NCBI GenBank assembly: GCA_016790165.1
Contig: JAEUPL010000017.1
Span: 82,983-116,934, forward strand
DNA: 33,952 bases
Direction of reading: 5' to 3'
DNA from: Burkholderiales bacterium
GTDB lineage: Bacteria > Pseudomonadota > Gammaproteobacteria > Burkholderiales > Casimicrobiaceae
Program-made: the position numbers and the translations under genes
The notes under the pieces: model-generated
Told to the model about the DNA's origin: nothing
Databases searched by the model: none
Seen by the model: the letters and a program-made list of their open reading frames with translations, nothing else
Part shown: positions 7,497-15,494 of the stretch, piece after piece
How positions within the stretch are numbered: the stretch's first letter is position 1
Layout: each line of letters starts with the position of its first letter

Positions 7497-8750
7497 TTAT
7501 GCGCGCATCAGCTGCACCGCCAGCGCTCGATAGGCCGGCAGCGATGTCGGATCGAGGAATGCATTGGCGGCCATCGGATGCGAGGCGTAGCGCGCGACTA
7601 CCATCTCCGCCGTCGGATCGACCCAGATCAGCTGGCCGTGAATGCCACGGGCGGTGAAGCACTGGTGCGCGTCGTGCGCCACCCACCACATGTTGCGATA
7701 CGACCAGCCAGGTAGCGTGCTGTACCCGGCGCTGGCAAAGTGCGCCGGGTTGGCGCCGCGACGGATGTCCGCCACCACCCCGGCCGGCACGATTTGTTGC
7801 CCGTTGAACGCACCGTCGCAGCGCATCGCCTCACCAAAGCGGGCGAGGTCACGCAGCGTGGTGGAAAGCCCGCCGCCGCCGGATTCGGTGCCCACACTGT
7901 CGACCTGAAAGAGCGCGTCGTGTTCGCAGCCGAGCTTCGACCAGATCAGCTGCGACGTGAGTTCGGCGAGACTCGCGCCAGCAACACGCTTGATGATCCA
8001 CCCCAGCACTTCGGTGTTCACCGTTTTGTAGGTAAAACCGCTACCGTGCTGGCCCTCCTTTTGCAAGGTGACGAGGTAGTCGTAAAACGTCGCCGGGCCC
8101 GCGTAGCCCGGCGGCCGCGCGCGTGAACCACCGGCCCAGGCGTAGGCCCAGATGTCAGCCTTCGGGTCGGCGTACGCCTCTGAGTACTTGACGCCGATGA
8201 TCATGTCCATCACCTGCCGCACCGTGGCGTCGCCGTACGCGGTGCCGGCGAGCTCAGGCACGTAACGCGTGACCAGCGCCGTTTCATCGAGCGCGCCGGC
8301 CAACACCTGCATCGCGGCGAGCGTGCCGACGAATGACTTGGTGACTGAAAAGGCGCTGTGCGGTCGCTGCGCCTCCAGCGCGCCAAAGTATTTTTCGTAG
8401 ACGACACGCCCGCGGTGCAGCACCACCACGCCGTCGGTGTAGTTGGCAGCGAACGCCTCGCCCCAGGTCATCGCGCGGCCATCGAGCGTCGTGAAGGCGA
8501 CGGCATCCAGATCGTCACGTTCCGCGCGCGGCAGCAGAGCGACCGGCCCGGACCCGCGCGACACGCAGGCCGTGGGCAGCAGTTCGCGCACGTGACTGAA
8601 CGCCCAGCGGCGCTGCGGAAATTCGTAATACGAACCGTCGGCGAAACGGATCGTCTTGTCCGCCGGCGGCGGAAAGCCCTGCATCCAGCCAAGCTGGCGC
8701 GGGTCGGTGTCGGCGTGGGAGGGAAAGGCGGGAAGCGTGCTGGCGTTCAT
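7497..8750 (-). CDS. Beta-lactamase-fold serine hydrolase
   Basis: This 417-residue protein belongs to the class C beta-lactamase/EstB/6-aminohexanoate-dimer-hydrolase superfamily of penicillin-binding-protein-like serine hydrolases. The nucleophile motif SxxK is SVTK at 135-138. A tyrosine in TYKTVNTEVLGWI (Tyr241) is the likely general base, but spacing to the Asn differs from the standard YxN. HGQLIWVDP near the C-terminus occupies the place of the KTG/HxG box. There is no signal peptide, which argues against a periplasmic beta-lactamase role and for an esterase or amidase. The gene lies 50 nt downstream of the binding-protein gene at 8801-9859 on the same strand and could share its transcript. 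The substrate is unknown. Confidence 0.88.
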   Translation of the reverse strand: MNASTLPAFPSHADTDPRQLGWMQGFPPPADKTIRFADGSYYEFPQRRWAFSHVRELLPTACVSRGSGPVALLPRAERDDLDAVAFTTLDGRAMTWGEAFAANYTDGVVVLHRGRVVYEKYFGALEAQRPHSAFSVTKSFVGTLAAMQVLAGALDETALVTRYVPELAGTAYGDATVRQVMDMIIGVKYSEAYADPKADIWAYAWAGGSRARPPGYAGPATFYDYLVTLQKEGQHGSGFTYKTVNTEVLGWIIKRVAGASLAELTSQLIWSKLGCEHDALFQVDSVGTESGGGGLSTTLRDLARFGEAMRCDGAFNGQQIVPAGVVADIRRGANPAHFASAGYSTLPGWSYRNMWWVAHDAHQCFTARGIHGQLIWVDPTAEMVVARYASHPMAANAFLDPTSLPAYRALAVQLMRA

Positions 8751-8800
8751 GCGGCATTGTGACGCATGAACGGCCAGCCAGTGCGGCGAATGTTCCGCGA

Positions 8801-9859
8801 TCAGCGGGGAATCGAGTTAACTTCTTTCTCCCACTTCTCGAGCAACCGCTTGCGCTCCGCCGACGAGCCGTACTTCTTGAAGTCGTACTGGATCAGCTTG
8901 ATGCTGGCAAAACGGGGCGCCTCGGGTGGCTGCGGCGCGGCCTTGTTCGACGGCAATTGATACTGCTTGGCCTGCGCGGCCAGCTTCTGCGCCTCCGGCG
9001 TCAGCGCCCAGTCGTAGAACTTTTTGGCGTTCTCCATGTTGCGGGCGCCCTTGAGAATCGACATCGAGCCAACTTCATAGCCGGTGCCTTCGCAAGGCGC
9101 CGCCATCGCGACCGGAAAGCCGTTCTTCTGCTCGCCGGGCACGTCGTGCATGAAGCTCACGCCAATCGCTGTCTCGCCGCGCGCCGCCGCCTTCACTGGC
9201 CCGGTGCCCGACTTCGGGTAGTTCGAGATGTTCTTGTGCAAGGCTTTCAGGTAGTCGAACGCCTTGTCCTCGCCGAATACCTGCACCAGAGTTGCCAACG
9301 CGGTGTAAGCCGTGCCCGACGCGGCCGGGTTGGCCATCTGCACATCGCCCTTGTACTCCGGTTTGATGATGTCAGCCCAGCAGGCCGGGGGCGGCAGCTT
9401 TTTCTTGCTGAGCACCTCGGTGTTGTAGCTGAAGCCCAGGGCGCCAGCGTAGATGCCGACCGTCTTGTAGCCGGAAATCTGCGCCTGGTACTGCGCCCAG
9501 TTGTGCAGATCTTTCATATTCGGGGATTGGTACACCTCCGAGAGGCCTTCCTCAGCGGCCTGCAGATGCGGGTCACCCGTGCCGCCAAACCAGACATCGC
9601 CCTTCGGGTTGCTTGCCTCTGCCTTGACCTGCGCGAAGGTCTCGCCCGAGCCCTTGAACGAAGTGTTGACCTTGACGCCGGTGGCCTTGGCGAATTCATT
9701 GGCCGCCAGCGTGCACCACTCAATTTGCATCGAGCAATAGATGTTGAGGTGACCCTTGTCCTGCGCCAGCGTAGCGGGCGCGGCACCGGCAAACAGCGCG
9801 GCCACGGCCGCTGCGATCATCGTGGCGGCGGCAGCGGTTTGGGATGTTCGAATATGCAT
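8801..9859 (-). CDS. ABC transporter periplasmic substrate-binding protein (FbpA/AfuA-type fold)
   Basis: This is a class-F extracellular solute-binding protein (COG1840-like), 352 residues, with a Sec signal peptide ending near AGAAPATLAQ (about residue 29). NIYCSMQIEWCTLAANEFAK and GDVWFGGTGDPHLQAAEEG are typical of this group. The paired tyrosines used by FbpA to bind Fe3+ are not seen in the matching region (ANPAASGTAYTALATL), so an organic ligand such as a phosphonate or polyol phosphate is as likely as iron. I chose the ATG at 9859 because it begins the signal peptide and has AGGAGGG six bases upstream; the frame continues upstream without coding character. No permease or ATPase is adjacent. 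A TATACT hexamer at 9891-9886 may be its -10 box. Confidence 0.9.
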   Translation of the reverse strand: MHIRTSQTAAAATMIAAAVAALFAGAAPATLAQDKGHLNIYCSMQIEWCTLAANEFAKATGVKVNTSFKGSGETFAQVKAEASNPKGDVWFGGTGDPHLQAAEEGLSEVYQSPNMKDLHNWAQYQAQISGYKTVGIYAGALGFSYNTEVLSKKKLPPPACWADIIKPEYKGDVQMANPAASGTAYTALATLVQVFGEDKAFDYLKALHKNISNYPKSGTGPVKAAARGETAIGVSFMHDVPGEQKNGFPVAMAAPCEGTGYEVGSMSILKGARNMENAKKFYDWALTPEAQKLAAQAKQYQLPSNKAAPQPPEAPRFASIKLIQYDFKKYGSSAERKRLLEKWEKEVNSIPR

Positions 9860-10034
9860 GGAAAACCCTCCTGAATGAGCTGAACAGTATAGAAGGCGTG
9901 ACGTCGTGTAGTTCTGCGCCTGCACAAGGCAGCGACCGGTAAGGTTCTGATTTTGCATGGGTGTGTGCATCCAACGCTGGCGAGTCCGCGCGTCGAATGC
10001 TACGAATAGCACTTTGCAACTCAGGGAGCGCCGC

Positions 10035-10853
10035 ATGGGCACACTCAATACCGCGCAGATCATGGACTGGCTGGCAACCAAGGGCGCCGATTTCGGACTC
10101 AAGGTACTGATCGCGCTGGCCACCTGGATCGTCGGCCGCTGGATCATCAACGCCGTGTTGCGTCTGGTGGAGCGCGGCATCGGGCGCACCGGCAAGATCG
10201 AGCCCACGCTCGCACGCTACCTCGTCTCGATCATCGGCGTGGTGCTCAACATCGTCCTGATTCTGGCGATTCTCGACATCTTCGGCGTTCGCACCACCAG
10301 TTTCGCGGCGCTGCTCGCGGGCGCGGGCCTGGCCATCGGTACCGCTTGGGGCGGGCTGCTGTCACACTTCGCTGCCGGCGTCTTCCTGCAAGTATTGCGC
10401 CCCTACAAAGTGGGCGACTACGTGAGCGCAGGCGGCGTCGAAGGCACAGTCAAGGAGCTGGGCTTGTTTGGCACCACCATCGTATCGGGCGACAGTGTGA
10501 CTCACGTGGTCGGCAACAACAAGATATTTAGCGACACCATCAAGAACTTCTCGGCGCTGCCGCACCGCCGCGTGGATTGCGAAGCGAAAGTCGCAAACAG
10601 CGTTGATGTGCAGGACGCCGTGGCGCGGCTCAAGGCGGCACTCCCCGGGGTGAAAAATGTGCTGGCCGAACCGGCGCCTGAGGTGGAAATCAGCAAGTTC
10701 ACCGCCGAAGGCCCACTGCTGACGGTGCGTGGCTACGCGCACACCGACAACTACTGGCAGGTCTACTTCGACATCAACAAAACCATCGCGCACGAGTTCG
10801 GCAAGGCGGGCTATCCGGTGCCGGAAACACCGTCGGTGACGCGGAAGGTCTGA
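10035..10853 (+). CDS. MscS-family small-conductance mechanosensitive channel
   Basis: This is a 272-residue inner-membrane channel that would release solutes on hypo-osmotic shock. Three N-terminal membrane segments (about 16-36, 57-80 and 88-125) precede a soluble beta domain. The pore helix and following linker read GLAIGTAWGGLLSHFAAGVFLQVLRPYKVGDYV in overlapping pieces, matching the TM3 and FRPFKVGD signature of MscS. VHVVGNNKIF-like (THVVGNNKIFSDTIKNFS) is the conserved beta-domain VPN motif region. The ATG at 10035 has AGGGAG six bases upstream; an in-frame ATG at 9957 lacks one and adds 26 hydrophilic residues. The size is close to E. coli MscS (286 residues). It stands alone, divergent from the binding-protein gene. 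Confidence 0.93.
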   Translation: MGTLNTAQIMDWLATKGADFGLKVLIALATWIVGRWIINAVLRLVERGIGRTGKIEPTLARYLVSIIGVVLNIVLILAILDIFGVRTTSFAALLAGAGLAIGTAWGGLLSHFAAGVFLQVLRPYKVGDYVSAGGVEGTVKELGLFGTTIVSGDSVTHVVGNNKIFSDTIKNFSALPHRRVDCEAKVANSVDVQDAVARLKAALPGVKNVLAEPAPEVEISKFTAEGPLLTVRGYAHTDNYWQVYFDINKTIAHEFGKAGYPVPETPSVTRKV

Positions 10854-10949
10854 CCAACGGCGCCAGTCTGGCACAAATTCGAGCCTCACAACGTCCTTGC
10901 ATTCACCCCTACGTCGGTACGACGACGGGCTCATGACGGAGGACGGACG

Positions 10950-11726
10950 ATGCTTGCTCGGCGCTTGTTGACTTTGCTTCGGTGCTGGATTCACCGCGTT
11001 GCGCCGCTGCTGGCGAACGCGCTTGCGGCGACGACACTGCTGTCGCTCGCAACGACCGTGCATGCCGAAAAATCCACATTCAGCCTCTTCATCGGCCAGT
11101 GGAACGCGCCGCTGAACACCGTGAGCGTCAAAGTGATGCAGGGCGACGCGCACGTCGGCACCTGCAACTACGCCACGGCGCAAAGGGGCACCTACCCGCT
11201 CATGAAACCGAGTCACGTGCAGAGCGAAATGGCATGGTGCAACTACGCGCTTGAAATCGGCCAACCACATCAACTCGTTGTGACGGGCAATCTCACCACC
11301 TGGTATTGCCCACCCGGTCAACCCGGGTTTTGCCTGGCGAACCAGCATTTCACGCCGGGCCACACGCCGACCCATGCCGTGATGGTGTTCAAGGGAGGCA
11401 ATCCGCTCGTCGAGTACACGCTCTACCTGAAAACAGACCCCAAACTGACCGGCGACAACGGCGCGGTGGTGCTTATGCAGTTCTTCAGGAACATGGGGCA
11501 GTGCGGCGGCGCAGGCGGCGGTGGCACCATGCTCAACGGCTACCACGTCTGCAAGTATCAACTCGAACCCGGCAAGCAGTATGCCGTGGACGCGCTCAAA
11601 CCGATGGTGGCCGCAAAGACGGTCAGCTGCGGCGGCCCCGCGCCGATGGGCAAGTGCTACGGCGCGCCCAGTTTCACACCCGACGGCGAAGGGTTTTCTG
11701 TGGTGACGTTGGCGAAGAAGGCGTAA
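10950..11726 (+). CDS. Secreted cysteine-rich protein of unknown function
   Basis: I do not recognise a family for this 258-residue protein. The N-terminus (1-39) is an unusually long Sec signal ending at TTVHA, followed by EKSTFSLFIGQWNAPLNTVS. The mature part has eight cysteines (in GTCNYA, MAWCNYA, WYCPPG, PGFCLAN, MGQCGG, YHVCKYQ, VSCGG and GKCYG), an even number compatible with four disulfides after periplasmic oxidation. A glycine-rich segment GGAGGGG lies near residue 190. The start at 10950 has GGAGG ten bases upstream. The gene is monocistronic: MscS ends 96 nt before it and guaC converges after it. Codon use is like its neighbours and coding character is continuous, so I think it is a real exported protein. 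Confidence 0.75.
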   Translation: MLARRLLTLLRCWIHRVAPLLANALAATTLLSLATTVHAEKSTFSLFIGQWNAPLNTVSVKVMQGDAHVGTCNYATAQRGTYPLMKPSHVQSEMAWCNYALEIGQPHQLVVTGNLTTWYCPPGQPGFCLANQHFTPGHTPTHAVMVFKGGNPLVEYTLYLKTDPKLTGDNGAVVLMQFFRNMGQCGGAGGGGTMLNGYHVCKYQLEPGKQYAVDALKPMVAAKTVSCGGPAPMGKCYGAPSFTPDGEGFSVVTLAKKA

Positions 11727-11783
11727 GTCGCTCGCCCGAGGCGCCCGCCACAGCCGATAGGTAGGTAAGTCTCACCGTTCGGC

Positions 11784-11841
11784 GCCGGTCCAAAACCGGC
11801 TTAGCCGCAGCAAGCTTGGCGTGCCTCCGAAAACCGGAGGC
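11784..11841. terminator. Two hairpins between convergent genes, possible bidirectional terminator
   Basis: GCCGGT-ccaaa-ACCGGC (11784-11800) and GCCTCCG-aaaac-CGGAGGC (11823-11841) are perfect stems of 6 and 7 bp. They lie between the 3' ends of the secreted-protein gene (plus) and guaC (minus). Neither is followed by a clear U-tract, so intrinsic termination is not certain; they may instead protect 3' ends. Confidence 0.4.
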
Positions 11842-11864
11842 GCCCTAAGCGCCGGGCGCCATCG

Positions 11865-12914
11865 CTACTGAGACCGCCCGTACACCTCATTGATCTGCTG
11901 CGTCACCCGCACAAACGTCGTGCACTTCGAGAGCGCCTTCAGCGTGCGGGCGCCAACGTAGGTGCAGGTAGAGCGCAGGCCGCCGAGGATTTCCTGCACG
12001 GTGTGATCGACCGGGCCGCGCGCTTCGAGGATGACTTCCTTGCCCTCGCTGGCGCGGTATTTGGCGACGCCACCGGCGTACTTTTCCATGGCGACGTCGC
12101 TGCTCATGCCGTAGAAGCGGCGATAGGTTTTGCCGTGCTGGTGCACGATTTCGCCGCCCGACTCGTCGTGCGCGGCGAACATGCCGCCGAGCATCATGAA
12201 GTCGGCGCCGCCGCCGAAGCCTTTGGCCACGTCGCCCGGCACGGTGCAACCGCCATCGCCGCAGATGTGGCCGCCGAGTCCGTGTGCGGCGTCGGCACAC
12301 TCGATGATGGCGGAAAGTTGCGGATAGCCGACGCCAGTCATCTTGCGCGTGGTGCACACGCTGCCGGGACCAATCCCCACTTTGACGATGTCGGCGCCGG
12401 CGAGGATCAGCGCTTCGGTGATATCAGCCGTGACGACGTTGCCCGCCATCACCGTGATGTTGGGATAGGCCTCACGGAAGCGCTTGACGAAATCGATGAA
12501 TGTCTCGGTGTAGCCGTTGGCAACGTCGATGCAGACAAATTCAATGTTGTTACCGGTGTCATTGCGCACCGCGCGAAACTTTTCGAGATCAGGGTCGGTA
12601 ATGCCCAGCGAATAGAACGCGTAGCGGTGCACCGGATGATTGTTGTCATTGAAAAAGGTGACGTAGTCCTCCAGTGGGTAGTGCTTGTGCAGCGCCACAT
12701 GCATCTCGTGCCGGGCCAGCGCGGCGGCCATCTCGAAGGTGCCCACCGTGTCCATGTTGGCGGCAATGATCGGCACGCTCTCACTGGTGCGACCCGAGTG
12801 GCGATACGTGTAGCTGCGCTTCAACTCAACACGTGCGCGCGAGCCGAGCGTGGAGCGTTTGGGACGAAAGAGCACGTCCTTGAAATCGAGTTTGAGTTCT
12901 TCTTCGATACGCAT
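11865..12914 (-). CDS. guaC: GMP reductase
   Basis: The enzyme reduces GMP to IMP with NADPH and releases ammonia, feeding guanine nucleotides back to the adenine branch. The protein is 349 residues, nearly the length of E. coli GuaC, and begins [20 protein letters not shown] as that protein does. The catalytic loop [11 protein letters not shown] carries Cys187 (E. coli Cys186), and [21 protein letters not shown] is the phosphate-binding region of the IMPDH/GMPR barrel. The absence of a CBS insert separates it from IMP dehydrogenase. The start is the ATG at 12914; an in-frame ATG at 12959 would translate into the dispersed repeat at 12925-12951 and has no family similarity. It is transcribed alone, divergent from the DUF2891 gene. 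Confidence 0.97.
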   Translation of the reverse strand: MRIEEELKLDFKDVLFRPKRSTLGSRARVELKRSYTYRHSGRTSESVPIIAANMDTVGTFEMAAALARHEMHVALHKHYPLEDYVTFFNDNNHPVHRYAFYSLGITDPDLEKFRAVRNDTGNNIEFVCIDVANGYTETFIDFVKRFREAYPNITVMAGNVVTADITEALILAGADIVKVGIGPGSVCTTRKMTGVGYPQLSAIIECADAAHGLGGHICGDGGCTVPGDVAKGFGGGADFMMLGGMFAAHDESGGEIVHQHGKTYRRFYGMSSDVAMEKYAGGVAKYRASEGKEVILEARGPVDHTVQEILGGLRSTCTYVGARTLKALSKCTTFVRVTQQINEVYGRSQ

Positions 12915-12924
12915 TGAGACCACC

Positions 12925-12995
12925 GTTTGTGGTGAGCCTGTCGAACCATGAGCGCGCAATTTGCAGGTTCATCCTTCGACAGGCTCACGACGAAC
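12925..12995. repeat. Inverted pair of a 27-nt REP-like dispersed repeat
   Basis: The left copy (12925-12951) contains GGTGAGCCTGTCGAACCATG, and the right copy (12969-12995) carries the reverse complement form with TTCGACAGGCTCAC. The two arms differ at only a few positions and are separated by 17 nt, so the unit can fold into a long stem-loop. A third, single copy is at 22744-22770. Repeats with this TTCGACAGGCTCA core are widespread in Burkholderiales genomes; that statement is recall, not a search. Confidence 0.75.
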
Positions 12996-13108
12996 AGGAA
13001 AACAAATCAGCACGGCAACAAAAAAGCGAGGCGCCGACAAACTCACGTTCGATGGCAACCCCGCCTGGTTGCACGGAATTATAGGAACGAAAAGCTAGAC
13101 TTCGCCTT

Positions 13109-14134
13109 ATGCCCGACATCAACGCCGCCCACGCCCGTTACGCCCGCACCGCGCTCGACAACGTCCGCCGCGAATATCCGAATTTCATCATGCACTTCGT
13201 GCATTCGGCGCAGGAGGCGCAAGGTTGCGTCCCCTCGGCATTGCACCCGATCTTTTTCGGCAGCTATGACTGGCATTCCTGCGTGCACATGCACTGGTCG
13301 TTGGCGCGCCTCCTGAATCTCGATCCCGGGGCGACCCACTCACGCGCCATCGTTTCGTGGTTTGACCGCCAGTTTGATGAGGCCAAGGCGCGACGCGAAG
13401 CCGCGTATTTTGACCGCGACGGCGGCGCGCACTGGCAGCGGCCCTATGGGTGGGGCTGGCTGCTCAAGCTCTACGCCGAGATAGCGGTTTGCGGCCATCC
13501 GCACGCGGCGCGCTGGCGCGCCGGGCTCGCCCCGCTCGCCGACCGCCTGTCGGATGCCATGTTCGAGCATATGCAGACAGCCCCCGCGCCGGTGCGCCAT
13601 GGCGTGCACTCCAACACATCGTTCGGGATGATTCACGCGTTACGCTTTGCGCGCACGGTGGGTGACGATGAATTCGCCACGCTCATTGCACACACGGCGC
13701 GCAAGTGGTTCGCGGCGGACCACAGCTATTCGCTGGCCTATGACTTTTCCGGCGAAGACTTTCTGTCTCCCGCGCTGACCGAGGCGTTGCTGATGTCCCT
13801 CGTTCTGCCGCGGGATGAATTTCTGTCGTGGTTCGACGCGTTTCTGCCTGAGTTGGCAGCTGGTGATTTTTCGCGCCTTGATCCCGCTCACGTCAGCAAT
13901 GAAAAAGACGCCAAACAGGTGCATAACCACGGTCTCAACCTGTCGCGAGCGTGGTGCATGCGCGGACTCATGCAGCAGCTCACCCCCGGCGATGATCTGC
14001 GCTGGCGGCGCTTTGGCGAACTGTCGGGCGAGCATGTACGTGCGGCCGACGCGGCGATCACCGGCGGCGACTATGTCAGCACGCACTGGCTGATCTCCTT
14101 CGCCCTGCTCGCCGAAACGGAGTGGCACTCGTGA
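13109..14134 (+). CDS. DUF2891-family protein
   Basis: This is a cytoplasmic protein of 341 residues that matches the DUF2891 family, whose biochemical role I do not know. Recognisable segments are ALHPIFFGSYDWHSCVHMHW (about 44-63), RPYGWGWLLKLYAEI (about 111-125), HGVHSNTSFGMIHALRFA, and FLSPALTEALLMS. The many Trp/His/Glu residues and all-helical look suggest an alpha/alpha-barrel of the kind seen in glycoside-processing enzymes, but this is inference. There is no signal peptide. The start ATG at 13109 is preceded by an AT-rich stretch but no strong ribosome-binding site. The stop (14132-14134) overlaps the rmuC GTG by 4 nt (GTGA), so the two genes are co-translated. Expression with a DNA-repair gene may be simple genome compaction. 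Confidence 0.87.
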   Translation: MPDINAAHARYARTALDNVRREYPNFIMHFVHSAQEAQGCVPSALHPIFFGSYDWHSCVHMHWSLARLLNLDPGATHSRAIVSWFDRQFDEAKARREAAYFDRDGGAHWQRPYGWGWLLKLYAEIAVCGHPHAARWRAGLAPLADRLSDAMFEHMQTAPAPVRHGVHSNTSFGMIHALRFARTVGDDEFATLIAHTARKWFAADHSYSLAYDFSGEDFLSPALTEALLMSLVLPRDEFLSWFDAFLPELAAGDFSRLDPAHVSNEKDAKQVHNHGLNLSRAWCMRGLMQQLTPGDDLRWRRFGELSGEHVRAADAAITGGDYVSTHWLISFALLAETEWHS

Positions 14135-15492
14135 GTTTTGTCGACATGGCGCTAGCGCTCATCGTCGTCCTGCTCGTCATCCTCCTGATTCTGGTGGCGA
14201 CGCAGAAAGGCGGCATCGTGCGGCGCATGAGCGGCGAGCTCGGCAGCCAGCTTGAAAGCAAGCACCGCGCGATGATCGGTGACGTGGGCGGCATGTTCAA
14301 TCAAGTCAGCGAACGTGTGGGCCGTGAACTGACGACGGCCAGCAGCGGCACGCGAGAGGTGATCGGCACGCTGCAGGTGCAGGTGGTACACACGCTGTCG
14401 CAGCAGACCGAAGCCTCGCTCAAACAGCTCGCGCTGTTGCAGCAAACGCTGTCGTCGCAGCAGGATGCGCTGAAGCGCGACGTGCTCGAAGGCATGCTCG
14501 GCAAGATGGCCGAGCAGACGCGGGCCAATCAGGAGCTGCTGCAGAACACGCTGCGCAGCATGAGCGCACAGATCACGCAACAGGCGGAGGCGATGACCAG
14601 GACCGTCGATGGTCGGCTCGAACAGATCAGCGGCAAGGTCAACGAGCGTCTCGACGAGGGCTTCAAGAAAACCAACGAAACCTTCGCCAGCGTGATGGCA
14701 CGTCTCGCGGTCATTGATGAAGCACAGAAGAAGATCGACGGCCTCACCACCAACGTGGTGAGCCTGCAGCAGGTGCTTTCGGACAAATCGGCGCGTGGTG
14801 CCTTCGGTGAGGTGCAGCTCGAAGCGCTGGTGCGCGACACGTTGCCACCGGGCGTCTACGAATTTCAGGCGGCGGTGGGCAGTGGGCGCGAAAAAGCAGA
14901 TTGCGTGTTGACGATGCCCGATGGTGCATCGAAAATGGCGATCGACTCGAAGTTTCCGCTCTCGAATTACCGCATCGCCATTGACGCGGCGCTACCCGAA
15001 GCCGAGCGCCACGTCGCGCGCAGGCAGTTCGCGACGGACGTCAAGAAACACATCAACGACATCGCCAGCAAGTACATCCAGCCCGGTGCCGGCGCCGACT
15101 CTGCGGTGATGTTCATCCCGTCCGAAGCGGTGTTCGCGGAGATCATGGGCAATCATCCCGAGATCGTCGCGCAGGCCCAGGCGCAGCGTGTGTGGATGAC
15201 CTCACCGACCAACCTCATGGCGGTCCTGCACACCGTTCGCGCAGTCATCCGCGATGCCGAAATGCGCAAGCAGCTTGGCGTGATGAAGACGGAGCTGGGC
15301 AAACTCGGCGGCGATTTCGGTCGTTTTCAGGAGCGCATGGACAAGTTGGCCACGCACATCAAGCAGGCGCACGACGACGCCGAGCAAGTGCAGATTTCCA
15401 GCCGCAAGATCAGCGGGCACTTTGAGCGGATCAAGGCGGTGGAGATCGATGAGGCCGCGCCGCCAGCGGCGCTGACGAAAACTGAGTCGTAA
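14131..15492 (+). CDS. rmuC: DNA recombination protein RmuC
   Basis: RmuC limits inversions and is predicted to act on DNA at replication or repair structures. The protein is 453 residues. An N-terminal membrane segment (about 5-24, ALALIVVLLVILLILV) is followed by a long glutamine-rich coiled coil (about 30-215), then the conserved RmuC domain. VQLEALVRDTLPPGVYEFQ and ADCVLTMPDGASKMAIDSKFP (two pieces of the domain near 225-285) contain the D...DSK residues typical of a PD-(D/E)XK-like nuclease core. The GTG at 14131 was chosen because it overlaps the upstream stop and has GGAG eight bases before; an alternative GTG lies at 14122. mtfA begins 2 nt after its stop, so DUF2891-rmuC-mtfA look like one transcript. 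Confidence 0.95.
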   Translation: MSFVDMALALIVVLLVILLILVATQKGGIVRRMSGELGSQLESKHRAMIGDVGGMFNQVSERVGRELTTASSGTREVIGTLQVQVVHTLSQQTEASLKQLALLQQTLSSQQDALKRDVLEGMLGKMAEQTRANQELLQNTLRSMSAQITQQAEAMTRTVDGRLEQISGKVNERLDEGFKKTNETFASVMARLAVIDEAQKKIDGLTTNVVSLQQVLSDKSARGAFGEVQLEALVRDTLPPGVYEFQAAVGSGREKADCVLTMPDGASKMAIDSKFPLSNYRIAIDAALPEAERHVARRQFATDVKKHINDIASKYIQPGAGADSAVMFIPSEAVFAEIMGNHPEIVAQAQAQRVWMTSPTNLMAVLHTVRAVIRDAEMRKQLGVMKTELGKLGGDFGRFQERMDKLATHIKQAHDDAEQVQISSRKISGHFERIKAVEIDEAAPPAALTKTES

Positions 15493-15494
15493 TC

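Noticed and set aside
8801-9859. Ferric-iron-binding protein (FbpA) as a firm call
   Set aside because: The paired tyrosine iron ligands are not seen and no iron-transport partner genes are adjacent, so only the broader class is claimed.
8759-9874. 371-codon frame antisense to the FbpA-type binding protein
   Set aside because: Arg/Leu/Val-rich product without family character; the opposite strand has a signal peptide, a strong ribosome-binding site and a full binding-protein fold.
10362-11561. 399-codon minus-strand frame spanning the MscS and secreted-protein genes
   Set aside because: It crosses the gap between two genes on the other strand and has no recognisable domain.
12925-12995. CRISPR or transposon terminal repeats at the inverted 27-nt pair
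   Set aside because: Only two local copies, in inverted orientation with a 17-nt gap; no spacers, no transposase and no target-site duplication seen.
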